From the NCBI GenBank assembly GCA_019448385.1, contig JAGTXO010000033.1, positions 201,001 through 265,000 of the forward strand: a stretch of 64,000 bases of DNA. The letters run 5' to 3'. The stretch's first letter is position 1; the number at the start of each line of letters is the position of its first letter. The notes under the pieces were generated by a model. That model made no database searches. It was not told where the DNA came from and saw only the letters and a program-made list of their open reading frames with translations. This stretch comes from Diacronema lutheri. Its lineage: Eukaryota > Haptophyta > Pavlovophyceae > Pavlovales > Pavlovaceae. Position numbers and translations under genes: made by a program. Below are positions 1-10,992 of the stretch, piece by piece.

Positions 1-1
1 C

Positions 2-3000
2 GTGGACGACTTTGTGCGAGCGGCCGCGCAAGACGCGGCCGCGGCCACGGCCGAGCCGACCGCAGGCGCGGTCGTGGGTGGCGTGGGCCATCCGCGCGAG
101 GGCGCGGATGGCCCACGCCCACGGCCAGCGTGGGCGTGGGCAACGTCGGCGGGCGAGCCGCGCACCGCGCGCGCCGCGCGCGGGCCCGACCAGGCCGCCC
201 CCGCGCCTCGCGCGCGCGCCGCCGAGCCGCCCGATCGCACGGCCATCGTGCGCGCCGCATCTTTCCGGCAATTTCTCGGAATCGACCCCGATGCGTTCGC
301 CGCGGCCGAGCGCGCGGCGAGCGACGAGCCAAGGGGCCGAGCGCTCGTGCCGGTGGCGTTGGACGTGCCCGCGCCCGCCATGCCGCACGCCGCGCCGCGC
401 GCGCGCACGCTGCCCGGTGAGCCTGAGCTTCTGACGCCTGCCGAGCTTGCGGCCAACGGGCCGTGCATCGAGCAGCTCAGCGTGTGGCTACGCTCGTGGG
501 CGCAGCGCGCGCCGGCGCAGCGGCCGTCGCCGCGCCGTGAGGAGCCCGCGCGGCGCGGCCGGCTGGCCAAGCAGCCGCGGCCAGTTGTGCGCGAGCTGAG
601 CTCCGAATCCGATGCGCACGATGGCGGCGATGCGCACGATGGCGGCGATGCGCACGATGGCGGCGATGGCGGCGACGGCGCGCGGGGCGCGGGCGGCGCG
701 CGCCAATCGGATGCTGAGCTTGTGAGCCCTTCGCGCCTGGTGGGCCCGGCGGCGGCCCAATTTGGCGGTGCGCGCATGGACTGCGGCGCGAAGGGCCTTG
801 CGCGCCGCATGGCGCGCAAGCTCCACGCGGACGCGCGCACGAAAGCGCCAAAAGTCCGGGGCGCGCGACGTGCGGCCGCGGACGATTCATCGTGCGATGG
901 CGGCAGCGACGACAGCGGATGCGAGTGCGAGCACGTGGCGGCGGTCGCGCTCGTCGGTCCGACGGGCGTGGGCAAAAGTGCCGCCGTGTACGCGTGCGCG
1001 CACGCGCTGGGTATGCGCGTGATCGAGGTGAACCCGGGCGAGCTGCGTTCGGCCAGGGCGATGAGCCGTTACGAGGAGGCGACCCAATCGAGGCACGTCG
1101 CCTTTGCACGGCCGGCGGGCGCCTGCGCGGGCGCGGGCGCGGGCGCGGGCGTGCAGGCTGTGCAGGGCGCACAGGGCGCGCGGAGCGCGCGCTACGGCTA
1201 CGGCGCGGCGGAGGCGCACGCTGTCGCGCCGTCGCGCAAATCGCGCAGCGCGCTTGCGGCCGGCGATGTTGACGCTGACGACGACGACGACCATGGCGGC
1301 GACGGCAGCGAGGCGCAGGCGGCGTCGCGCGCGGGCAAGCGCAAGACTCAGCCCGCCACGATGGAAGCGGACGCGGCGCGCGCGTGCGCGCGCGGCGCGC
1401 CGCCCAGCTCCGCCGACCTGCACGCCGCCGCCTCCGCCTCCGCTGCCGGCGCGGGCGCGGGCGGCGCGGCTGCTCCAGTCGGGGGCGGTGTGAGTGTGCT
1501 GCTGCTCGACGAAGCTGACGTGCTGTTCGACGACGAAGCCGGCTTCCTGCCGTGCGTCGCGCGGTTGCTGGGCAGCGCGAGCGGGCCGGTCGTGCTGACG
1601 TGCCACGCGCTCCCCCCCGCGCTGCTCGTGCTGCCCCGCGCGCGCGCGCTGCTGCACGAGCTGCGATGGCAGGGCGCACACCCGGCCGCGCTCAGCGGCG
1701 CGCTGCGCGCGCAGGCGCAGCGGCTTGGCGCTCGCGTCTCGTCACGCGCGCTCGATGCGCTCGCTCTCGCCTCCCTCGGTGACGTGCGCCGAGGGAGCCG
1801 CGCGTTGCATCTTGCGGCCGCCTGCTGCCCGCCGTTACCGCTGCCGCCGCCGCTGCCGCCGCCGCCGCCGCCGTGCGCCGCCGCCGCGCCGGCGAGCAGC
1901 GATGGCGGCGGACGCAGCGATGGCGGCGGACGCAGCGATGGCGGCGCACGCAGCGATGGCGGCGCACGCAGCGATGGCGGCGGACGCAGGGATGGCGGCG
2001 CACGCTCCCGGGAAGGCGCAGAGCACGCAGCCGATGGCCTCCTCGCTGCGGAGATGGGCCGGGCGTTTGCTACGGCCGAGTGCTTTGCGCGCGCGGTGCG
2101 CACGGGCGCGGCACGGCCGCTTGCGCGCGATGAGGGCGCGGCCGCCGCCGTTGAGGACGCGCGCACGCTCGCTCTTCAAATCGAGTGGTTCACGCGGCTC
2201 GGCGACGAGGCAAGCGAAGCGGCGGATGATTCTGCGCGCGCCTGTGGCGCAGGCGGCGAGCGCACCGAATGGGGTGTTGCGTGGCTATTCGACCACCGCG
2301 CGCACCTCGCGCGCGCATCGCCGCATCTCGACGCACTTCTTGCGCTCCACGGCACGGCGGAGGCAGGCGGCGCAGCAGACACGACGCCACCGCGCGCCGA
2401 GGAGCAGCCGCGGCGCAAGCAGCAGCGCCTCATGCGGCCCGCCGCAGCGCAGCTCGCGCTTGCGCCGGCCGCGTGCGAGGTCGATGCGCTCGTGGCCGGC
2501 TTGGTGGAGGGCGGCGGCGACGGCGGCGACGGCGGCAGCGACGGCGACGGCGACGGCGGCAGCGACGGCGGCCGCCGCCATCGCCGCCGCCGCAAGGACA
2601 GCGGCGCGGCCGCCGCGTGCTCGCGCGGAGCAGGCGCGCACGGCGGCGGCGCGCCCACGCCACCCGACGCCACGCGCGTCGCCCCCGCCGCGCTCGAGCG
2701 CGCGGCCGACGAGCCGCGCGCGGGCGCGGGCGCGGGTACGCCGCTCACGGGTAGCGCGGCATCGCCCGCATGCCCTCCGCCAGCACGCCCGTCGCGAGCC
2801 GCGCCCGAGACCGTAGGCTTGTCTTCCTCCACGCCGGGTTGCGCGGGCACCAAGCGGCAGGGCTTCGAAGCTGCTCCGTCCTCGGACGACGCTGGCGCCC
2901 TCACCGCCGCGGCCGATGCTGGCGGCGCCGATCCCGCGCACGGCGGGCGCGCGATGTCGCCCGCACGCGCAGCGCGCGCAGCGGTGGCGGCGACGGCGCT

Positions 3001-4155
3001 CGCCTCGCTCGACGCGCTGTGCCACGCGTTGAGCGACGCGCTGCTCCTCGCGACGCCCGGTGACGACGCCGCGGAGCACCCTGCCGACGAGCTGCCCGCC
3101 GTGCGCGCGCCCGCTTTCGACTCGCTCCCGTCGACCAATCACCGGCCGCGCGCGCGCATTCGCGCGCAGCCGCGCGGCGCCCACGCCGGCGCGGGCGGGC
3201 TGAGCGGTGGGCATGGCGTGCTCGGAGCGCAGCTCGCGCTGCAGACTTTGGTTCGCGCGGCGCGCCTCGCGCTCCGCCGCGCGGCGCGCCGCCCCCTCGT
3301 CCGCTCAGACGCGCTCGCGCGCCGAAGTCCGGTGCACCGCTCATTTACCGGACCGCCCGTCCCATTCGCGCGCACTGCGCGCGCCGCGCGCGCAGGCGCT
3401 GCGGCGCGCGGCCGCGGAGCTGACGCGCATTGCCCTCGAGGGGCAGGTTCGGCCGCAGCTCGCGAGGCCGCCCGGCGCCGATGCTTCTCCTTACCCGCAG
3501 TCACAGCCTGGCGTGCATGCGCGCTTGCCTCCTTACCCGCAGTCACAGCCTGGCGTGCATGCGCGCTTGCCTCCTTACCCGCAGTCACAGCCTGGCGTGC
3601 ATGCGCGCTTGCCCCCGCCCTCTTGCGCGCACGCGCCCGGCACGGAGGCGGCCGTGCCGCCGCCCCTCGGCGGCGAGCTGCCGCCCGTCCGCCCGTTGGC
3701 TGCACTCTTCGACCGTTGGCTCGAGCAAATGGGCGCGCACGCCGCTCGGTCGCAATCGGCCGCCGCACGGTGAGACGAGCGCCGCCCGTCGCTCCGGCGC
3801 CGCGCCCGCCGTGCCGCGCGCCTCACGCGCAGCTCCAAATCCCCCGACGCCCCGCCCGTGCCGCCGCCGCACTGTCGCGTCGCGTGGCCGCAGCGCGGAA
3901 GGTGCGCTCAGCACGCTCGAGTTCTGCGCGCTCTCGGCGGACGGGATGCTCTCGCCGCACACGGCGCACGCTCTGCCCCGCAACGGCGCGCGCGCGTCAG
4001 AGGCCGCCGTCTCGCTCGGCTCCTTCGTGCGCGCCGTCGCGCGCTCCGAGGCGGACCGCAAGGCTGTTGCGCGCCGCTTTTACCATTTTCTCAGCCGTTA
4101 CGGCTGCAGGCAGCCGCAGCTTGAGCGCATCACGCGCGCGAGCCGGCTGGGCTGA
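2..4155 (+). CDS. ATAD5: ATAD5/ELG1-like AAA+ ATPase (RFC-like clamp unloader), 5' partial
   Basis: The reading frame is open from the left edge, so the start is probably outside the window. A Walker A loop, GPTGVGKSAAVYACA, lies near residue 319 of the visible frame and is followed by EVN and by EEATQSRHV, a pattern typical of ATAD5/Elg1. Walker B LLLDEADVLFDDE is near residue 500, followed by PVVLTCHALP, again as in ATAD5. The family forms an RFC-like complex that removes PCNA from replicated DNA in the nucleus. Long Ala/Gly/Asp-rich disordered inserts surround the ATPase core. The 3' end is spliced: an intron at 3770-3893 (GTGAG...CGCAG) joins frames in phase, and another, whose borders I could not fix, is needed between about 3100 and 3310. 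The last exon ends at 4155. Three coding minisatellites lie inside. The family call is fairly sure; the 3' gene model is not. Confidence 0.72.
605..668 (+). repeat. 18-bp coding minisatellite, about 3 units
   Basis: Three tandem copies of an 18-bp unit (GATGCGCACGATGGCGGC) encode AHDGGD repeats in a disordered acidic part of the ATAD5-like protein. The copies are identical or nearly so, suggesting recent expansion. Confidence 0.85.
1900..2010 (+). repeat. 18-bp coding minisatellite, about 6 units
   Basis: Five to six copies of an 18-bp unit close to GATGGCGGCGGACGCAGC encode SDGGGR/SDGGAR repeats in a linker of the ATAD5-like protein. Unit length is a multiple of three, so copy-number change keeps frame. 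Confidence 0.85.
3480..3608 (+). repeat. 42-bp coding minisatellite, 3 units
   Basis: Three nearly identical 42-bp units encode PYPQSQPGVHARLP in the frame that continues into the last exon of the ATAD5-like gene. The unit is a multiple of three and has no internal stop in this frame. Confidence 0.85.
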
Positions 4156-4578
4156 CGGCGCACCGGCGCACCGCGTGCCGGGTGGCTGAGTTGGCGGGTG
4201 ACATGGCGCGGCAAGTGGGCAAGTGTGTCTGTCAGTGTCAGTGAGGTGTGTCTGCCGCACACGACTGCAACGTTAGCCGCTTCCCAAACGTCAGTCAACA
4301 CCCATCAGAGATCATGGTTCAAGCTTTTACAGTCGTCGAAAGCCTCGTCGTGCGGCGGTGCCGGACGGCGGCAAGTGCTCTCGATCAGGGGGGCAAGGGG
4401 AACTCAATGACACACACGCCAACCGCTCGGCGCCTCTGCGCGCAGCGCGCGCCATGCCGGAGAGCAGCGGCATGGTCGGTCGCGCCTCGCGCGACGCCAG
4501 GCGCGTATACGCGAGCGGGGTGGGGCAAGGGAAGGGAGGGGAGGGGCGAGGAAATATCCTGCACGGCCGCGGGATCTC
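4156..4578. other. Convergent intergenic gap
   Basis: This gap of roughly 420 bp lies between the 3' ends of the ATAD5-like gene and the kinase-ankyrin gene. It is less GC-rich than its flanks in places (around 4195-4330) and should contain both 3' UTRs. I see no gene or RNA in it. Confidence 0.5.
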
Positions 4579-7500
4579 TCAGCTGATCGCGCAGAGGCAC
4601 GGGCTGGCGCGGCCAATCCCGTGCCTCGCGCCGTGCGCGAGCAGAAACGACGCGACGGCCGCGTGCCTGTATCGCTCCGCGTCGTCGAGCGGCGTGCCGG
4701 ACCACCGGTCCGTCGGCGACGTGTCCACTTTCGCGGCCGAGACGAGCAGCTCGCACGCGTCGAGCTGGCCCTCGGACGCGGCGAGGTGCAGCGGCGTGCG
4801 CTGGTCGTAATCGCACCGCCCGGCAAGGGCCGGCCCATGCTCCTTGAGCAGCTCGCGCATGCTCGCCACGTCGCCGCGCGCGGCCGCCGCGCACAGCTCG
4901 GCGGCCGCGCGCGCGAGCTGGCGCGCCTCCGTGTTGGCCGGCGTCGGCTTGGCGCCGGCGGTGCGCAGCAGCTGCGCCACGTCGACGTGCGCGCAGCGCA
5001 CCGCCTCGTCGAGCGGCGTGCGGCCGAAGCGGTCGACGAGGGCCATGTTTGCGTGCAGCTCGGTCACGAGATATCGCACCACGTCCACACGGCCCTCGCA
5101 CGCGGCGAGGTGCAGCGCGGTACGGCCATCGTAGTCGGTCATGTCGACGGAGAAGGCGTAGCGCTTGACGAGCTCCTTGAGCGCGGGCAGCTTGCCCGTC
5201 GCCGCGAGCGAGCACATCGTCGCGGCATGCACGTCGTCGCGCAGCGCCGACTGCTTGCCCGACGCGCCGTCGCGTGGCGTGGCGGCGGGCGCGCCCGTCG
5301 ATGCGGCGGGCGCGCCGACGGCCGCGTCGTCCTCGGCCTGCATCAGCAGATCGACGGCGGCGGCCGCGCCGCGTCCGGACACGCCGCCGCGCAGCGTGAG
5401 AAGCTCAACGACTTCGAGGTGTTTGTGCCGGAGCGCGTCGTCGAGCGGCGTGCCGCCCCACCGGTCGACGGGCGAGACGTTAGCGTTCGCCTCTTCGACC
5501 AAAAAGCGCACGACGGCGAGCAGGCCCTCGGACGCGGCGAGGTGCAGCGGCGTGCGCTTGTCGTAATCGCCGCCGTTCGGGTCGACGCCCTGCTTGACAA
5601 AGTCGCGCATGTGCACCGTGTCGCCCTTCGCCGCCGCGTCGCACAGGTCGGCGATCGTCGCGTCCTGCCGCGTGCCGCGCGTGCCGCCGTGTCGGAGGAG
5701 GAAGTCGGCGACGTCCTGGTGCTTGGAGCGGATCGCGTCGTCGAGCGGCGTGCCGCCCCACCGGTCAATGGGCGAGACGTTCGCCTTGGCCTCACGCACG
5801 AGTACGCGCACCATCTCAGCGTGCCCGTTCGACGCGGCGAGGTGGAGGGCAGTGCGCTGGTCGTAATCGCCTTTTGAGACGTCCGCGCCCTGCGCGACGA
5901 GGACGCGGATGGCCATCACGTTGCCCTGCGACGCCGCGTCGCACAAGTTCATCGAGTGGTCGGTGGACTGCGCGTTGGCCAGCAGCTTATTCGCGGTGAA
6001 GCCACCCTTCACCTTGAGGTAGGCGGCAACGTCCCGGTGCTTGGAGCGGATCGCATCGTCGAGCGGCGTGCCGCCCCACCGGTCGACCGGGTTGACAGAT
6101 GCATGCGCCTCGTCAATGAGGAACTCGACGACGGCGAGCAGGCCCTCGGACGCGGCGAGGTGCAGCGCCGTGCGCCGGTCGTAGTCGCCCAGGTTGACGT
6201 CGACGCGCTGCTTGACGAGTTCGCGGATCCTTTCCAGGTCGCCCTTGGACGCGCCGTCGATGAGCTCGGCGGTCAGGTCGCCCGCGGGCTTGGCCACCTC
6301 GGCCATCGAGCCGTGCGTCGCGCCCTTGCCCGTCAGGTAGGCCGCGACCTCATCGTGCGAGGAGCGGATCGCGTCGTCGAGCGGCGTGCCGCCCCACCGG
6401 TCGATGGGCGAGACGTTGGCGTTCGCCTCGTCGACCAAAAAGCGCACAACGTCGAGCAGGCCCTCGGACGCGGCGAGGTGCAGCGCCGTTCGCTGGTCGT
6501 AGTCGCCCAGGTTGATGTCGACGCCCGCCTCCTGCAGCGTGCGCAGCCGCTCGAGGTCGCCCTTCGCCGCCGCATCACACACCTCGGCGGACGCGGAGGA
6601 GGAGGAGAGGCCGGACGACGCCCGCTTCACCTTCAGCCCGCCCTTCTTGGCGCCGTGGCCGAAGAGCAAGTCGACGACGCCCTTGTGGTGCGAGCGGATC
6701 GCGTCGTCGAGCGGCGTGCCGCCCCACCGGTCGATGGGCGAGACGTTGGCGTTCGCCTCGTCGACCAAAAAGCGCACAACGTCGAGCAGGCCCTCGGACG
6801 CGGCGAGGTGCAGCGCCGTTCGCTGGTCGTAGTCGCCCAGGTTGATGTCGACGCCCGCCTCGATCTGCGCGCGCAGCGCGGCGAGGTCCGAGTGCGCCGC
6901 CGCCTCACACAGCGCCGCGCTCGCCGCGTACCGCGACGCCACCTCCGAATCGTCCTCGCCAACGTACATGCCAAAGCCCTCCTCCAGCATATCGGCCTCG
7001 CGGTCGGCGACACGCTTGGCCGCGCCGCCGCCCGGCTCGGCGCCGCCGCCGGCGCCGAGGCCGAGGATGGCGGCGCCGCCTGGCGCAAGCAGCGGCTTGA
7101 GTGGTGCGTCGATCTCGCGTCGGAGGAGTTTGTCCCAGTCGAGGCCTGGCGGGCGGGCGGGAGCGTGCGGCATGCGCGGGCGGGCGGGCGGGCGGGCGGG
7201 CGGATGAGCGGGCGGGCGGGTGAGCGGGCGGGCGGGCGAGTGGGCTTGGTCCTGGAAGGAAGTGGTGGCGGCTGCGCACCTTTAAAATAGGCGTGCTTCT
7301 TGAGCTCGGCAAAGCCGTCGGGGCCGCAGCACATGCGCTTTTTCGTTGAAACGGTGAGTAACCGTTTGATCAGGTCAGCCGCCTCCTTGGAGAGGGAGCT
7401 GACGAGACACAGGCCGGGGTGAGGGGTGAGGGCAGGGAGGGCGGTGAGGGCGGTGAGGGCGGGGCGGGCGGTGGGCGGCGCGCAGCCCGACACGCGCGCG

Positions 7501-8174
7501 AGCGGGTTAACGGCACACGCGTCAGCTTGCCGCTGCCACGATGTGCGCGCGTGGGCTCTCACCGAGGGAGGGGCTTGAGATGCTTGCCTGACTTGAATGA
7601 CTCAACACGCGCGGTCATGTTCTCATCGTTGAGGCCGACGAGGGGCAGGTCGCCGGTGATCATCTCGCAGAAGAGCAGGCCGAGCGCCCACCAGTCGACG
7701 CTCTTGCCGTAGTCCTTCTCGAGGAACATCTCCGGCGCAGAGAAGGCCATGGTGCCGATCATCGTGTTGAGCCGACCGCGCGACACCTCCCGGCCCGCGC
7801 CCCCAGATTCGTCCGCCTCCTTGGCGTCGTGCGAGTGGAGCTTCTTCGCGAGGCCGAAGTCCGCGAGCTTCAGGTGGCCGTCGTGCGCGACGAGAATGTT
7901 CTCGGGCTTGAGGTCGCGGTAGACGAAGTCGTGCGAGTGCACGTACTCGATCGCGAGCGCAATCTCGGCGATGTAGATTCTCGCCCACTGCGGCGCAGGA
8001 GGGGAGGGGGGGGGGGGGGGGGGGGGGGGGCGTGCGGCGCGCGGGGTGCGGCGGGCGAAAAGCGCGTGAGAAAGCGCACGCTCGTGACGCCCGTGGCGGC
8101 GTGTGCCCCGCACCAGCCAAGCTCGCGCCCTACGGCCGACTCCCGGGCCGCCCCGCGCGCAACCGCTCGGTCGC

Positions 8175-8251
<77 letters not shown>

Positions 8252-8935
8252 ATTTGTGTGTGTGTGTGTGTGTGTGTGTGACCATCCACCATCCGAGCTT
8301 TCCGGCCCGAGCTCGGGCGCGCGCGACGCGCTCGCATACTGCCCATCCTCCCCGTTCCCCCCAAGCACCCTACACCCAAGACGATGAAGGCGCGGTCCCC
8401 GATGCCCCGATTCCCCATCCCCCTCCACCGGGGAGGGCGCAGTCGTTGGACGCCGCTTCACCTCCTCGGGGAAGGTCTGGCGCTCGAGGTGCGAGTAGAG
8501 GTCGCCGCCGCCGACAAACTCGAGCACAAAGTAGATGTGATTCGAGTCTTGGAAGGCGAAATGCAGCGTCACCACGAACGGGTGCTTGATCTCCTGCATG
8601 GCCGCCGACTCGGAGATGGCGCGCCGCGCGTCGCCCGATCGGCGCATGTTCTTCTTGACGAGCACCTTGAGCGCATACAGCTTGCCGGTGGAGCGCTTGC
8701 GCACGAGGAGCACCGTGCCAAACCCACCCTCGCCGATCTTCGACAGCACCTCAAAGTCTGTAATCGAGAGCGATTGCCCATCGCCGCCGCGCGCGACGCC
8801 TGGTACAATGTTCGACGTGCGCGCGACGGAGGTTGAGTCATCGTCGTCCGCGCTGGACTTGTTCGCGGAGCCGATATCACCCGACGTGGCCTCCGAGCGG
8901 AAGGGCTTGCGGTACAGGCTCGCCGCCCAGCTCAT
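4579..8935 (-). CDS. AGC-family protein kinase fused to about 21 ankyrin repeats
   Basis: Four exons (8935-8462, 7987-7563, 7398-7280, 7145-4579) join in phase to about 1194 residues. Residues 60-345 form an AGC kinase: glycine loop GEGGFG (68-73), lysine K90 in YALKV, catalytic YRDLKPEN (D183), DFG (D201), an expanded activation segment and SAPEMF. Splicing restores family motifs at each junction, for example FPEE/WARIYIAEI and YFKG/LDWDKLL, the latter being the usual AGC tail. No hydrophobic motif (FxxF) follows; instead seven units of about 110 residues each carry three ankyrin repeats, marked by DYDQRTALHLAASEG and DRWGGTPLDDAIR. The first intron holds long G, C and TG runs. The kinase presumably phosphorylates Ser/Thr on partners held by the ankyrin array; the substrate is unknown. 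The head-to-tail order is unlike ILK-type or plant ankyrin-kinases. Confidence 0.85.
6364..6861 (-). repeat. 330-bp-period internal duplication in the ankyrin array
   Basis: The stretches 6364-6531 and 6694-6861 appear identical base for base over about 168 bp, while the other five units have diverged. Period 330 bp equals one 110-residue ankyrin unit. This points to recent unit duplication or gene conversion. Confidence 0.85.
8001..8280. repeat. Low-complexity core of kinase intron 1 (G run, C run, TG repeat)
   Basis: The first intron of the kinase gene (7988-8461) contains a 25-base G run (8006-8030), a C run (8176-8208) and an imperfect TG repeat (8209-8280). On the coding strand this reads (CA)n, then a G run, then a C run near the 3' splice site. 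Confidence 0.9.
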
Positions 8936-9319
8936 GGCACCCTGCCTCTTCGCCGGCGGATGGCGCCGAGCAGCTCAACCAGGTGTGCCCGCTCCTTCGT
9001 AACACCCCGCGAAAACACCGTCGGGTAGAATCTGCTCAGACCCAGCCTCACATAGCGAAGCGGCACAAGAAGTTTTGCAAAGCCGATGGGCGAATCGGTG
9101 AAGGGTCGGCGTGGCGCGGGCTGCGCGCTCTGGCGTTTCCGCTGGTGTGTGTGTGTGCGCGCGCGCGCGCTTTGTCGCAGCGAGCGCGCACAAGGTCGCG
9201 CTCTCGCCCACCGCCCCGTCCTCCCTCCGCCCGGGACGCGCGCGCCACCTTTTGCGCCTTCTCGTCCAGTCGTCAATCTGCTCCAAGAGCCAAGAGACAG
9301 GAAACCCAAAAAAGTCACG
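8936..9319. promoter_or_regulatory. Divergent promoter region, kinase-ankyrin / YL1
   Basis: About 384 bp separate the two start codons. It includes an alternating TG/CG purine-pyrimidine run (about 9143-9172), which could form Z-DNA, and an A-rich leader just before the YL1 ATG. No clear TATA box. Promoter function is inferred only from the gene arrangement. Confidence 0.4.
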
Positions 9320-9759
9320 ATGGCGGCTGACTCGGATGAGGAGGAGCCCGAACGCAAGGCGCTCCCCGCGCGGGCGAACCGCGGCAACCGGTGCGCGGTC
9401 GCGCGCGCTCGTGACCGCCTGCCCGCCAGTCCGCCTGCCGCCCTCGCTCGCGCGCTGACGCTACGTCGCTCAACGCGGCGCGCGCAGCATGGGCCGGCTG
9501 ATGGCCGAGGAGGAGGACCAGGCGGACAAGGAGTTTTACAAGCAGCAGTTTTGGGAGGATGCGGAGGGCGACGACGAGTTCGTCGACACGGACGCGTCCG
9601 GATCGTCTACGTCCGACTCGGACATCTCGGACGCGGAGGATGGCGGCGGTCCGTTTGCGCGCACCCGCGTGGGGCGCTCGTGGCGCGCGCGGCCCGCCCG
9701 TATGCGCCCCTTACGCCCTGCCCACGCGCGATCGCTCCACCGCCCAACCGGCGCGCAGC

Positions 9760-9793
<34 letters not shown>

Positions 9794-10603
9794 CGGCCGT
9801 CGGCCGGCGCGCGCAAGGCGTACACCGACCCGGCGGCGAAGCGTGCAAAGGCGGCGGCGGCCGCGGGTGGTGGCAAACCGGCCAAGGGCAGCAAGGCCGC
9901 GGCGGGTGGGATGGGCTCGCCCGCGCCGCCGGACCCAGCCGTCGCGGCGGCCAAGGCAGCCGCCGCCAAGGAGGTGGCCGCTGCGCGCAAGCGCGCGCGG
10001 GCGGAGGGCGTCAGTGGGCAGCATGTGCAGCTCGGCGGGATCGGCGGCGCCGCGCGCGGCGGCTCGCTTCGCGCCTCGACGATCAAGGCCTCCGTCGACG
10101 CGTCCGAGGAGCGGCTCCGGCAGCAGCAGCAGCAGCAGGACCCGGCACGCAAGGCGGCGGCCGCGAGCGCGCGCAAGCGCGCAGCGCCGCAGCTCCGCCG
10201 ACTGACGCAGGAGGAGCTGCTCGCGGAGGCGAAGCAGACGGAGATCATCAACCGCGCGTCGCTCGAGGCGATGCTCAAGATGGAGGAGGCCAAGCGCGTC
10301 GTGCCGCTCTCGCAGCGCGCGCCTGCCGGCCCGCGCGTGCGCACGCTCTCAAAGGGCGGCCAGACGTTCGTCACGTTCCTCGAGATGGACGCTCTGCCGT
10401 CCGCGCTCAGCGCGAAGGCGCCGCCGCCCGCGCAGCCCGCGCGCTGCGTCGTCACCGGCCTGCCCGCAAAGTATCGCGATCCGCAGACTGGCGCGCCGTA
10501 CGCGACGCTCGAGGCGTTCCGCACGATCCGCGGCCGGGGTCGCTCGCGCTCGCAGTCGCACGGCCCGGCAGAGGCCGTGGCGCTGCGCGCGCAGCTGCTC
10601 TGA
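9320..10603 (+). CDS. VPS72: YL1/VPS72 homologue, SWR1/SRCAP chromatin remodeller subunit
   Basis: Three exons (9320-9390, 9488-9648, 9759-10603) give about 358 residues. The N-terminus RANRGNR joins across intron 1 to MGRLMAEEEDQADKEFYKQ, the YL1 N-terminal signature that chaperones the H2A.Z-H2B dimer. An acidic stretch with a run of Asp follows. The C-terminal YL1 domain is clear: CVVTGLPAKYRDPQTGAPYA then TLEAFRTIR. The middle is Lys/Ala-rich with a short poly-Gln. The family member sits in SWR1/SRCAP (and TIP60 in animals), exchanging H2A for H2A.Z in the nucleus. Intron 1 starts GTGCG; intron 2 has a weak donor (GTCCG) chosen because it keeps frame, so that border is less certain. Length is typical of the family. 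Confidence 0.9.
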
Positions 10604-10992
10604 GAGCGCGCGCGACTGATGGCCGGCAAAATCAGAGTTTTTCTTTCAATATGCAAGCTGTAAAGCGAATGCTTTGCATGCTCGAGGGGGTGGACGTCGT
10701 GGCCACCAGCGTGGCACCGGCTCTCGCTCCGTGGCATTGGCTGGCGGGCCGACCTGGACCACGCACATGCGTCACGCCCACGCCGCCACGGACGGAGTGG
10801 GGCGGGGCAGAGCGGCGGAGCCGGCCGTCGAGGGCCAGCGCGCGCGCGCGCGCGTGGGCCTGGGCGAGCGCGCCATGTGGGTCTTGACGGAGCTCGGCGC
10901 TCACTCGGATCGTTACTTGGCGCCGCGCGTCGATTCCTGGAATGAGAAGATTTGCTCAAATTCGGGAGGCGCGTCCGCGCCAGCGCGCGAGC
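10604..10992. other. Convergent intergenic gap
   Basis: About 390 bp lie between the stops of YL1 and the CEP44-like gene. It holds a CG alternation near 10838-10858. A possible extra short last exon of the CEP44-like gene (minus strand, ending about 10912) falls here: GTGAGC at 10996 and CAG at 10937 would replace the final stop by eight more codons. Otherwise I see nothing. Confidence 0.4.

Noticed and set aside
9607-10959. 450-codon open frame on the minus strand opposite YL1
   Set aside because: Shadow of the YL1 coding strand; composition is Ser/Ala/Arg-rich and no domain is seen.
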